Shown here piece by piece: positions 50,886 to 62,200 of a stretch of 64,000 nucleotides of DNA. The translations under genes and the position numbers were made by a program. Below the pieces are notes generated by a model, which worked only from the letters and a program-made list of their open reading frames with translations, did no database searches and was not told the origin of the DNA. The DNA is from Isoetes taiwanensis (taxonomy: Eukaryota > Streptophyta > Lycopodiopsida > Isoetales > Isoetaceae), in NCBI GenBank assembly GCA_021234155.1, contig JAJEKV010000105.1, positions 3,456,937-3,520,936 of the forward strand. The letters run 5' to 3'. Numbering within the stretch: the stretch's first letter is position 1; each line of letters begins with the position of its first letter.

Positions 50886-51215
50886 GCTATATTTCCAAAT
50901 TCTTTATAATAGTATGCATTCAAACTACTGGAACAGATCACGACCACGATCTCCATGACACTTATTTCATTTTGGCTAAGTAGTAGATCAAATCGCGGTC
51001 GCGATTATCTTATAGCTATATTTCCAAAGTCTTTATAGTAGTATGCATTCAAACTACTGGAACAGATTGCGACCGCGATCTCTGTGACACTTATTTCATT
51101 TTCGCAATCCCGGTTGCGATTATGTTAAAGCTATATTTCCAAATTCTTTATAGTAGTATGCATTCAAACTACTGGAACAGATCGCGACAGCGATCTCAGT
51201 GGCACTTACTGACAA
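50886..51215. repeat. three tandem units of about 115-125 bp with near-palindromic centres
   Basis: Each unit reads GCTATATTTCCAAA, TAGTATGCATTCAAACTACT, GGAACAGAT, then a near-palindrome such as CGCGACCGCGATC, followed by GACACTTATTTCATTTT in the complete units. Copies begin near 50,886, 51,016 and 51,130. They lie directly upstream of the plus-strand gene at 51,261. Confidence 0.9.
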
Positions 51216-51260
51216 CATCGAGTATTTCTTGCAGCTTTGGCCTTGTTCCGTGGTCCAGAC

Positions 51261-54200
51261 ATGGAGCCTATAGGTATAGTAACTTCTTCTGCAAGCCGAA
51301 AGTGGGCCATGGAGATAGCTCAGGCAATACCCCAGACTAAAGAAGACAGAAGACTTGTGTCTTTTCTTTAGAACAGGAAAAGGGTCGGAGGACATAGAAT
51401 AGATGGGCATTATAGTGGCAATGTGGGAAGGATGCAAGAATGAGAATGCCCTCATATGCAGTGTGGAAGATACTCAACAACTGCAATTTGTGGATTATGT
51501 ATTGAGATGGCAGAATTACGATCCTATCATAATGATTGTGAGCAAGCAAAATAAACCACCTAGTGCAAAGAACGTTCCTACAAGCGCCAAGAGTTATGGA
51601 TGGAGTCTTCCATCATACGACTCCCTTCTTCTCTCTGACATCAAAGGAAATCGTGATCTGCTGGTTGGCTTTAGGAAATGCAGGAATGGCTTGGCAAATG
51701 ATAAGAAATCCTCTTCTCGTGCAATTAAGGCCAAGGACGATAACAAGATGCCTCAGGTCATGGACACTAATTGGTCGAGAGCCGTGGCTAAGAAAAGGCA
51801 AGTGGTTCTCTTGGCCACTCTCGGTGAGCCATCTCATGCCAAAGAACAAACTCAGGTCCAAAGTGGTAATTTTTTGTCCTCTGTAGTAGAGAATCCCTCT
51901 GAACCAAGACTGATTATATCTCCACCTCCAACACACACTGATAAAGCTGGGAGTGCCTCTGCTCCAAAAAGTAAAAAATTTAAGATTAACTTGAGAAAGT
52001 TAAATACAGACCCATCTGAAAAAACATTCCACTTCTACCACTCCTACATCTTCTGATATTCCCACAGCTTCATCATCTGCTCTCACCTACCCCAGTACAG
52101 TACGCCTACCTCCTGAACTAAAATTTAATCCTAAAGAGGAAAAGAAGTTGACAGATCAAACTGCTAAAAAACTAGAAGAGTCCAAGAGATTTTATCCTAC
52201 GGGGGTCAACTGGTTCACTAAAATCAGTATTTTTTATTGGAATCTGCACTGGCCAATATGACTCACAAAACTCGGTCCAACGACCAGGTCCAGACATTAC
52301 TGAGGAGTTTTAAATCCTGCCCTACAGAGGTCCTAATGCCTACAGACATAGTGCCACTCAATCCAATTACGAGGTAAGAGATATTTATTTTATGATGGCG
52401 TTTGTGATGTGTTGCATTTAGCTGATTTGTTGACATGTGCAACAGAAAGAAGGTCACGTGCTCAGTGCCGGAGGATCTAACTAGAAAAAAGTTCGATGTT
52501 ATTTTCGGTAATCACAGTATATTTGCTTCTCAATTGCTATGCTCCCACATTGGTGATGCTTAGCAACGATTGGAATTTGCAAAGGCATATGCAAAGAGCA
52601 GAACTCACGAGTTGAATGGGAATCTGACTGATAAAGAGTACATACAATTGTTTATATAATGCAATGACATAATTGCTAACACAATGTATAAGGAACCCTT
52701 CGTGGAAAAGCTCCAACAACTTCGCAACCAAGACAAAGCTTATGGCTGTCCACCTCAAGGACCGACAGGAACGGCGGTGACATGTGCATGGAAGGTAAGT
52801 ACTTGTTTTTTTGTTTGGCAAGATCGCCACCACGATCCTTATGACCTATTTATTTTTCAGGATTTTGTTGAAGTGGCAACCACAACATTGAAGGTGAAAG
52901 GAGCTAAACGATGAAAAACAGTTCATATTCATGCAAGAAGAGCCTTGATCCAAGTTCATGCAGGTTGTTTTTAAGTGGACGGGCAGGAAACTTGTGGATG
53001 GTCATGGTGAATTGCCTGATAGGCCCACCAAAGATTTCTTCAGCAAAACATTCTTGCGCTGTTTACGTGGTATGTCGAATGCCGAAGTTTCTCAGCTTAT
53101 GGATGAGATTTTAGAAGGGAAGACATTCTTGAAAGTGCAGTCAAGACATGCCGGTCGTTTTGACCGTAAGCAAAGGGCAATTGACATCAAGACACTCACT
53201 CTTATGCGCCGAGAAACATTGCCTTATGTTAATAGCATTATGGATGATTGTTACGCAAGCTTTGAAGAGCTTGCAAGCAAGTTCCAGAATTTACCGAGCA
53301 TCGCCTTCTTGACATCGTAGGGTTTGATTTTGAGTACATCAAAGCTAATTACAACAAGGACCATGTGCAAAGAAATCTCCTAGATGTTTTTTCTTGAAGC
53401 AATAAGGTCTATTCTTAAGCCGGAGGAAGCAAATAAGCTGAAAGAAAAAAGAAACACCGTCTACGGGGTGACCAAGCACGGAATACCTGTAAAAGCACCA
53501 GAACCCCAAAACGCGACAATCGTGTTCATTGATATGAGGAGGTACACCATCATCTTGGATGTAAAGAAATATCTAGACTTCTTCAACAAGATTGCTAGCA
53601 TGACAACTGTCAAGATCTATCACATTGTCATATTTTTGAGATCAGGCCAACTTCCTAATTGCTTATATAGCCAAAGTCAGGTGCAAGGTAGTTCACATGT
53701 ATCCATTGGTGCTTATGAAGAGCAGGGTTGGATAACAAAGAAATTGGTCAAGGAGTTCCAGTACTACATCATGTATGTGACCATTAATAGAAGTGAGGCT
53801 CACGTGATTCCCTTGCAGCCTAGCTCGAAACTTAGATTGACACAAGTGAACAACGCCCCGAAAAGCACTCCCATTCCAAAACATGAAATTACAAGCAACG
53901 AGAAGCAGGATGAAAACTTGAAAAAAAAAAATACATGATGTATTTCACAGGCAAGCCTAAGTTTTCTTGGACGAACATGGACGATGACTTTGTTTTGAAA
54001 AGTCAAGCCAATACCTCCTATATTTACCATATAGTTAATGAACTAGTTCCCATTGACAGGACAATTCTTGATTTTTCTCAGCGGGTACAGCCTCTAGGGT
54101 GGCTTTGATCTAGGGAAAATGGAGTGTGTCCTTCGACGATGATGCTAAAGTATGTCATTTCCTAGAATCATGTTTTGAGACGTTGGAGAAGCTGGCCAGG

Positions 54201-54480
54201 CCGAGCCCCCCTGTGGAGGAAGAAAAAAATGTACGGGATGACCAAGTGAATACGGATCAGCCCGATGTCAATACTACTCAGCACATGAATTTGACTAAGG
54301 GATGTAAAGAAGTCCAAAGAGACCAAAGGTCTATGGAACCCAATACAATGGATGCAATAAGGGCATTACCAGTTAGGAATAAAAAACCCTTGCCCCAACG
54401 GGTTTTTGAGGAAAAGACCTTGATATTAATGAGCCTATTGAGAAATATGTACATGCCAAACTACCTGCCCTATTCAAGCA
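51261..54480 (+). pseudogene. broken gene with small introns and possible methyltransferase tail
   Basis: Coding sequence can be followed on the plus strand from about 51,261 (MEPIGIVTSSASRKW) through several frames. Two introns have good sites: 52,374-52,445 and 52,797-52,860 (GTAAGT...TTTTTCAG). Recognisable stretches are PITRKKVTCSVPEDLTRKKF, AYGCPPQGPTGTAVTCAWK, DFVEVATTTLKVKGAK, RFDRKQRAIDIKTLTLMRRE and EEQGWITKKLVKEFQYYIMY. Near 53,510 ATIVFIDM and near 54,060 IDRTILDF followed by SFDDDAKVCHFLESCFE resemble the paired motifs of a Rossmann DNA methyltransferase, but the DPPY-type residues are not intact. At least four frameshifts and three stops are present. The 3' end is lost at an LTR piece. 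The function is uncertain. Confidence 0.4.
54325..54450 (-). mobile_element. LTR remnant, inverted relative to that at 45.2 kb
   Basis: The segment matches the reverse complement of 45,125-45,290, including AAAAAACCC, then a short gap and CGGGTTTTTGAGG. It interrupts the tail of the plus-strand gene. Confidence 0.5.
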
Positions 54481-54499
54481 ATTGTGTATGCTTCTCTAG

Positions 54500-55640
54500 C
54501 AACTCCAGCATGTAAGATGCTAGTGCAGCTACTTCAGTCGTTTGAGAAGTGTATATAACGATTGACGTGGTGCCGGGGGAGGGGGAGGAGAGAGGGAGAG
54601 AGAGATAGTATATTTCTTTCGTGGTCGTAAATATTGGACAAATATGGAGTGTATGGCATTCATCTTTCAGAGTCAACAACTGACAGCACTGGCAAATTTT
54701 GGGCTCCCTTGGTTCATCAACCCACCTACATGTCATAATCCCGAGCTAGTGTACACTTGTGCAAATAGCTACAATGGCTTGATGTTTTTTATAGTTAGGT
54801 ATGCAAATAGATATGCATGTGATGACTCCATCAAAGTAGGGTTAATTTGGCCTGCATTTGAGCTTTCTTGACTTTTTCCATACTACTGGCATCCCAGAGC
54901 TTGTCCAAAAAACAAATATCCATGTATTCCTTCAACAAATGAGGTCCTTAATGTTATTCACTTATATGTGCCAATGTTCCTGAACAGTCCATTTTGATCA
55001 AAATGATGCTTCTCCTTCCAGCAAGATTTTAGCCATTCTTTACCATTTTTGGCAGTAAAGTGTGTGGCACTCGATTCTTGTCCGTTGAAATGGGAGAAAT
55101 CATGCCTCTTGCAAGAGGATGCGATGTGGAACAATAGTCTTGACTCAGTGTGCATGGTTCAAAAAGACTTTATGAACACATTACAAGCTATCCCATGTGG
55201 CAAATGTTACCACTGGACCTACACCTCTACACCATATAGGAGCATTGGTCCTACTATTAAACGAGATAGATGTGCCTGATGGGACCAATCTAAAGCTTTG
55301 CTCTAAGAGAATTGTTTTGCATAGCATATAGAGCTTCTGGCCTGTAGTTACCCTTTTTTGAATATGTGTATCCCAATGCATATTAGTCACTCCTTTATAT
55401 GTTTGCACTACCTCCAATATTGTCCCCAGTAGATGAACTGGGGTGATCTAGACTGTCTTGAGGAGGAAACTACCAAAAACTTAGTCTTGGTCAATTTGAC
55501 TTGCATACCATTATTTGACAGAAGCTAGATAGTGCGTTCAGATATTGTTGCATACTTGCTAGTATATGGGCCAAAAGAATGACATCATCTGCATATAGTT
55601 GTCTAATGATACTATACACTGCAACTATAGATGATTATAT
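54500..55640 (-). mobile_element. LINE-F, 5'-truncated decayed LINE
   Basis: On the minus strand the RT box survives as nucleotides encoding YADD near 55,590 (CTATATGCAGATGATGTCAT). A thumb segment follows with HWDTHIQKRVTTGQKLYML (55,417-55,181) and a C-terminal knuckle near 54,736-54,640 (CQCCQLLTLKDECHTLHIC). A GA-rich tract at 54,575-54,608 lies by its 3' end, as in the other LINEs of this type. It is very decayed. Confidence 0.7.
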
Positions 55641-58599
55641 GAAATTTAAAACGGTAAAATTCTGATTCATGTCATTGTGATGTACATAATTTTATGCAAT
55701 GTGAAAATGTATGTTGCCAGGTAACTAAATTTCAACAGTTATTCTTTAAGATATTCTTTATTCTTAGATGTGTGCTTGCAATTTTGGAGGTGTTATCCTA
55801 CAATAAGTTCTTGGCGTCTTCATTGTTGGAATTCATAATAAAACTTGTGTATTAGTTTTTACTTGCATTGTTTTTATAGTAGTTTCTATATATTTTTCGG
55901 TCCTAAACTTTTTGTTATACATAACACAAACCATATAATAATAAACGACGATTATATGATTCCCTTTTTGGCATAGGTGCTAGATATTCACATGATGGGA
56001 TTTGGATTGTATGTTGCATTGTTATAAATTGCTCGTGTCCCTCCAAACATCTACAATACCAGGCCTCGAAGAGGCCAATTTTTTTTGACAACATAGACCA
56101 TTGCATCCTACACTATTCATGAAGTCCTACCTAACATGCCCTTTGTTTGGGTGCATATTTGCACGAAGGGTGTCGCAGGGCAGCAAGTGTCTCTTCACTT
56201 CTCCCTGCAAATTGTATAATACATGTATTAAATTAACACAATTGCATATATTTGCTTCAAACCTTCTAATATCTCGCTAATCTTTTTATCATATGTACCC
56301 TAACTTGTGGGCCATACCCCACAAATGAGGATCGCTGTCTATCGCCCAAAATGAAGTATAACTCGTGAATATGCCAATTCATTAGCTCTCGATGTAACTG
56401 TCATCCTTCACATGAATATGCACCAAAAAAAAAGGGTGTTTGAGGGGGAATTTCATAAAGAGTGTAGGATGTAATGATCACAACATTGAAGAACTATGAG
56501 AGAGAAGCTTAATACAACAAGCGTGTTATGAAAAAAGAGCTCTCCTATGTCCATAGCAGTTGAAATATGAGAGATATGCTTGGCACAATGACAAGTCATA
56601 TTCAAGAGCTGAAAATTGATCAAGGTAATGTGGAGAAATTGCAAAACATGGAGAATCTTGTGTGGACATTCTCTAAGAGAAGAGCAAGCCCATGCAAACA
56701 AGAAACTAAATTTTAAACTATCATGTCTCTTATAGGAGGAGGGGGATGTAAATAAGAACATGACCGAACATTAGCACAACACATTTACATCATTCGAGCT
56801 TTACTGGAGTTTATATATCTAACCTCTTATGTTTTTCAAGTGCAAATCGATAGACAATTTGGCAGATATGTCGGTATTGACACGAAGGAGCATGAGACTT
56901 ACCACAAGGATACACATCCGTCATTATTTGACATAGAAGTTAAACTAAAGACAAATGGAGGGGAAAAGGGGAAGTGAGGGAAGAATAGTAACATCGAATG
57001 TTGACAGTTCTTGCATGGGTAGAACAATGACAATATAAAGTATATATATTTTGATATGGACAAGTCACTCATGCTCTAAGCCCAATGTTCAAATTAGAGG
57101 TAAAGCAAGAAGGGTAAGATCCCAAGAAAAATAAAATCATTTATCTGGTCAAGTAACTTTTAGTAGAGGACAAGTTAAGATGTATCATGTTAATGTTATG
57201 CACAAGCAAAATCAATTAGTTTTCACGATGCAAAACGTGACTTAAACGCCAGAACAAGTCATTGTTTAGTCATTGTTATATGGTGAGGGGTCAACAAAGA
57301 CCGTAATGAGTGAAAGGCAAAAGGGTAAAAAGGGGAATCCTTAGGAGAGGTTAGAAGTACACTTGGTAATAATTTGGAATCTTTGTGTAAGAAGGGAAGC
57401 CTGCACACAATTCAAAACTCTATTAAGATCATTGCATGTAAAAAAAAGACATAAATTGATGGCTCAACACAAAGGTATAACAAACATCCAGGTATTATTA
57501 TTCCATATATAAAAGGTCGTGTTGTGACACAATGTCTCCATAACAACTCATAGATTCATACACTATTTGCAAAGAAAGTAGAAATAGAATAAGAAGTCCA
57601 GAAGACTACTGTACAAAACAACTCAGATATTCTTACATTACCTACAAAAAAAGTTAAAACTGCGAGGAGGTGTTTCAGAGGATACAAATTACCTATAGAA
57701 ACAACAAGCCGGGTCACGTATTGCTTGGAAAGCAGAGTAAAAATTTCAACAAGAAAGTCAATAAGGCTGGATAGATGCCACAACATGTTCGACCCATGTG
57801 GTTTGCATAGGACAATAGCCAGAGCATGTGGGAGGCAAGCCTGGAAGTAGGACCTTATGTAGGCCACTGAGACAAGGAGGTCATGCCATGTCCACACGTA
57901 GTCTATTTTTTTTAAATGCCACTACAATGATCTGAAATCCGTGTAAATTGGCAGCTCTTGAACACTAAATTTCACCTTAATGGGATGCACAAGTGCAACT
58001 ACCACACACATGTACTAAACCAACACATAAATCACTTATACACCCCACATGTGCCCCCATGAAGGACATTTAAGTTGCACCCATACAACTACCACACATG
58101 GATATACCTACACCCAGTACATAACAGAGAAAACTAAAACACACTGTATATCAATTGCAGTATTGGGTCAATACTGATAACCCTTGAATATGAACGAAGA
58201 ACTGGGATGAGACAAACGGTATGACAGAAACAGATCGTTTGACGTCCTTATTTTATGTCTGCTGGTTGAAGGTTCTGTGTTTGTTAGGTTTGTGTATTTT
58301 CGAAGAATTCGAGAAACATATGCGCTACACTAACCATAGAGATGTTGACACAACAATTTGAATTTACATATACACTTCAAAATGCTATATACACAAGAAA
58401 GACAATACGTGCTAACACCTTGGACATAGAATATTAAGTTGGAAGAAAAATAAACAAACCTTGGGAAGAAAAAAATAAATGACCTGAATATTTTATAATA
58501 TTTTTAAAATGTTATTAATGAGATTAACGCAGCCCCACATGCTTCCTAAGCAAAGGGGGACCAATTCAAATTAAAGGGGACGGATCAGATCCGCCATTG
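55641..58599. other. non-coding AT-rich stretch
   Basis: Only short frames without motifs are present on both strands. I see no element ends, RNA genes or clear repeats. Confidence 0.5.
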
Positions 58600-59292
58600 T
58601 ATTTTTCTAAGGCAGGGGATCAGATCCTCTTTGCTCTACAGAGGCTAGGAGCTGCAGAGGGGGAAGAAGAAGGCCTCTGAGTCTGATCTGCCATTTTATT
58701 ATATGCGAAACATCTACCTGTCTCTTCTGCATATCCACATTGCTCTGTGGACGCTGTTTCTGCCGGTGGGTTGGCTTTTGTGGCTTGGATTGTGTTGATC
58801 TGCAAGTGGATTAATCCACCCGGCACCGCTTCTTCTGTATCTGCTCAGATTTGCTTCTCCTTTGCTTCCAGACTTCCTTGCCAAATTCAAATTTGATTCA
58901 AAACGGTAGTTAATTCGGATTCTGGAGCTGCATTTTGTGGGTTCACAGTTTCCATGCTGCATTTCTCATTACCCAGATAATGCTTGCCGTCTATTCAATG
59001 CTGGGCCTTGTAGAGCCAGCCCATTTCTTTTGGGCATGTAGTTTTTGAACAGATGCTTCTTTGTGCCTTTAGCTTTCAGAAAATCCCCAAACAATGCTCA
59101 GCAGCTTACAAGTTAAGCCAAGCCACATTGACAACTCTGTCAGTTTTGCGCTTTGCTCTGATCCAAGCATGCTATTGAAATGCTTGTTAATTCTTCAGAG
59201 CTCTAATCTACAAGTTGGAGCTCTCAGTATTTCAAAATGAGCAAAAAATCCCTTTCTTTATTGCTCCTGATTTAATCACTAATCCTCGTGCA
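58600..59292 (+). promoter_or_regulatory. 5' flank and probable 5' UTR of the kinesin gene
   Basis: About 0.7 kb precedes the chosen start codon, moderately GC-rich compared with the DNA to the left. An in-frame upstream ATG at 59,215 would add 26 residues. I prefer 59,293, because [11 protein letters not shown] is the usual N-terminus of this kinesin group. No TATA box can be chosen with confidence. Confidence 0.4.
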
Positions 59293-62200
59293 ATGGCGTC
59301 TAGAGCAAGATCTAGCTCTCCATTTGCATTTTCCTACAATGGTAAATTGCCGGACTTCAATAGAGAAGCCTCTTATTCATATGGCCATTCTTCGTCTGGG
59401 TCCAAAAGTTCACGAAGATCGGTAACACCAGGCAGAACTCGCAGTTTATCTCTTGGAAGTCCTACTCCAAATATGAAAGCCCATATTGGGTATCCTTCTC
59501 CACCTCAGTCATATGCATCGTCAAATTCTTTATCCACTGGGAGCTTCATGTTGGATTATCCAAGCTCTGCAAACAGAACAAAGGAGAATATCACAGTTAC
59601 TGTGAGATTTCGCCCCCTCAGGTAGAGCTTCCGAAGAGTTAATAATATTGTAAGAAACATGGTGCATTGAATGGATCGGTAGCTGTCCAGCTACATCTAA
59701 ATTGAAGTAAAATTTTCATGAGATCAATGCATGTATGCTTGTTGCTTAATCATTTCTTTGTTGGTGCAGTGCCAGAGAAATTCAAAAAGGAGACGAGGTT
59801 TCGTGGTGCATGCAGGGAGATACAACTGTGCGCAGTGTTTTTAACGAAGGCACTGCTTATGCATATGGTATAATCTCATTGCCAGATAACCATATCAATC
59901 AGAGTTATGCGTTGCAAGAGTTTGTAAAACGAACTGAAATAAGTTTTGTTGCCGGATCGGAAACCGTCTTTAGACAAACAACGTACATGGTTACTCCCAC
60001 GAAACATATATTCTGCCACGATTTCAGTTAAAATCGATACTGTTCTGGTGTTCTAAGTGCAGGACACACAAACTTAAAGATTGATACTATAAAAACATGT
60101 TTCTATATGCAAACTTTGGAGGATAGCTTAGATTTTGAAGTAAATGCATGCCTGGGAGAGGACTAAAGGTGTCAGTAATATTTCTATTCTTTGCAGACAA
60201 AGTATTTGGGCCTGCAACAAATACGAAGACTGTTTATGACATAGCTGCAAGGAATGTTGTGCGTGGAGCCATGGAAGGGATCAATGGTAATTGAATTTTC
60301 CTAGCCTTTCACAATGTTAGTTCTGTTAGTGAGTGACATTCCAGGTACCAGAAGCAGAACGCTGTGTATGTCCAGTTGGGCGTTCAATCCAAAGTTAAGC
60401 TGTTCTTGGTTGATTGCGCATTTTATCAAGACCTCACACCCAAAACAACCACAGACATTTCTGTTGTTTGAGTTCTTTGTAGCTGCAACACATTACTCCC
60501 AGATGAACAAATGTTTCAATATTAACATCCTTTTCTCTTTACTAGGGACGGTTTTTGCATATGGAGTCACTAGCAGTGGCAAGACACATACCATGCATGT
60601 AAGTACTTTAAGTCTTCAATAGGTTTGCTAGTGGGAACACTCAATTGATTATGTATTACAGGGTGATCAAATTTCTCCAGGGATAATTCCAACGGCAATA
60701 CAAGATGTATTCAAGATTATACAAGAAGTGAGTCCATGTTATTTTGGCTGTTTTAAAATCTATCCATTAACTGCGAAGGCTGACTACAATAATCATTATG
60801 GCACTGATGATTCTATGCTCGCGAAATTACAGACTCCAGGGAGGGAGTTTCTTTTACGTGTTTCTTACCTTGAGATATATAATGAGGTATGCTATTTCGA
60901 TTGCAGGTTCTTCTTACAGCTAACTACTAATATACCATGTCTTGTTGTTGGAGTGAACTTTTACAAAAGTCTAAAATGACTAGTTTTTAGAACTCCATAA
61001 AAAGCTTCCTGTTTCTGTTTGGGCATAAGTAACAATCTCTCTCTAGGTCATTAATGATTTGTTGGATCCGGCTGGCCAAAACCTTCGTGTGCGTGAAGAT
61101 ACTCAGGTATGCTTCCACTGGCTACCTTGTTCTATAAGTAGATTCAAGCACATACGTCATAATGCAACAGTATTGTTTCATATCCATAGGGAACATATGT
61201 TGAGGGAATCAAGGAGGAAGTTGTGTTATCTGCAGCACATGCACTTTCATTGATTGCTGCTGGAGAAGGTGATTTTAGATCCAGAATACATTTTTTATAT
61301 CTCCTGCTTTGCATTGTTTGAGAAAGGGTTCTATTTGGCTGTTGTCTCATAAGTTGTGCTTAACTGTTGTTCATGATTAAGAAATGGTGCCACATGCAAC
61401 CTTATTATGTTTTCTTATTCTTTCATAGAACATCGACATGTTGGATCAAACAATTTTAATCTATTCAGTAGTCGGAGCCACACAATTTTCACTTTGGTAA
61501 GAGATAAAACAAGCAAGTAGTAAGATTCAATTTGTTCCCACATTGTTTTTTGTGTCTTATCCTTATCTAGCATTGGACATTATGCTATGTTTATTTTATG
61601 TAGAAGATATTGAATATAGAAAGGAAGAAAGAAAGAAAGAAAGATTTATTAGTGTCCACCGAAGACCGACGGGATCTCTAAGACCAATAATACAATTGTA
61701 AAGTATGGATAGCTAGGAGCAAGTATGTTCTAGTAACATGTAACCTAGGTACAAAATAAAAGCGAAATATTAAAGAGTAGCAGCTGTAGCTTATGTGTTG
61801 TTCCCTTTCTTTTGAAGGACCCCTTATTGAGCTGCCTCCTTAATTCTCTTAGAAACCCTCAAAGAAACTCCCCTAAGAGCCAATTTGCCCCTGATGTGGT
61901 GGGCCATGTTCGGCAATTTAGTCATACAGAAGTGGCTTGAGTGATGGATGGGTGGACAATGTATTTATCAGAATATGCATATGACCTATAGTGTCTAACA
62001 CATGATTTCTACGCCCTATGTCCAGACAATTGAAAGCAGTGTATGTGGGGGAGATCTTGATGATGATGGAGCAACGTTATCCCAACTTGTAAGGAGATTG
62101 TTAACATACTATTTATGTTGAAGTTTAAGAAACCTTGCATTAAGCTTCTAATTTGGAGTTGTGGGTTTTGCAGAATCTTATCGACCTTGCAGGATCTGAA

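Noticed and set aside
50886-51215. CRISPR-like array
   Set aside because: Units are long tandem copies with no unique spacers, in a eukaryotic nuclear context.
57556-57897. 113-codon minus-strand frame
   Set aside because: No domain, no neighbours and typical AT-rich background composition; probably a chance frame.
58620-58962. Minus-strand open frames upstream of the kinesin
   Set aside because: Short, motif-free and overlapping the probable 5' UTR; treated as chance frames.
59215-59292. Earlier start codon for the kinesin
   Set aside because: It is in frame, but the extra 26 residues do not resemble kinesin N-termini, whereas [11 protein letters not shown] at 59,293 does.
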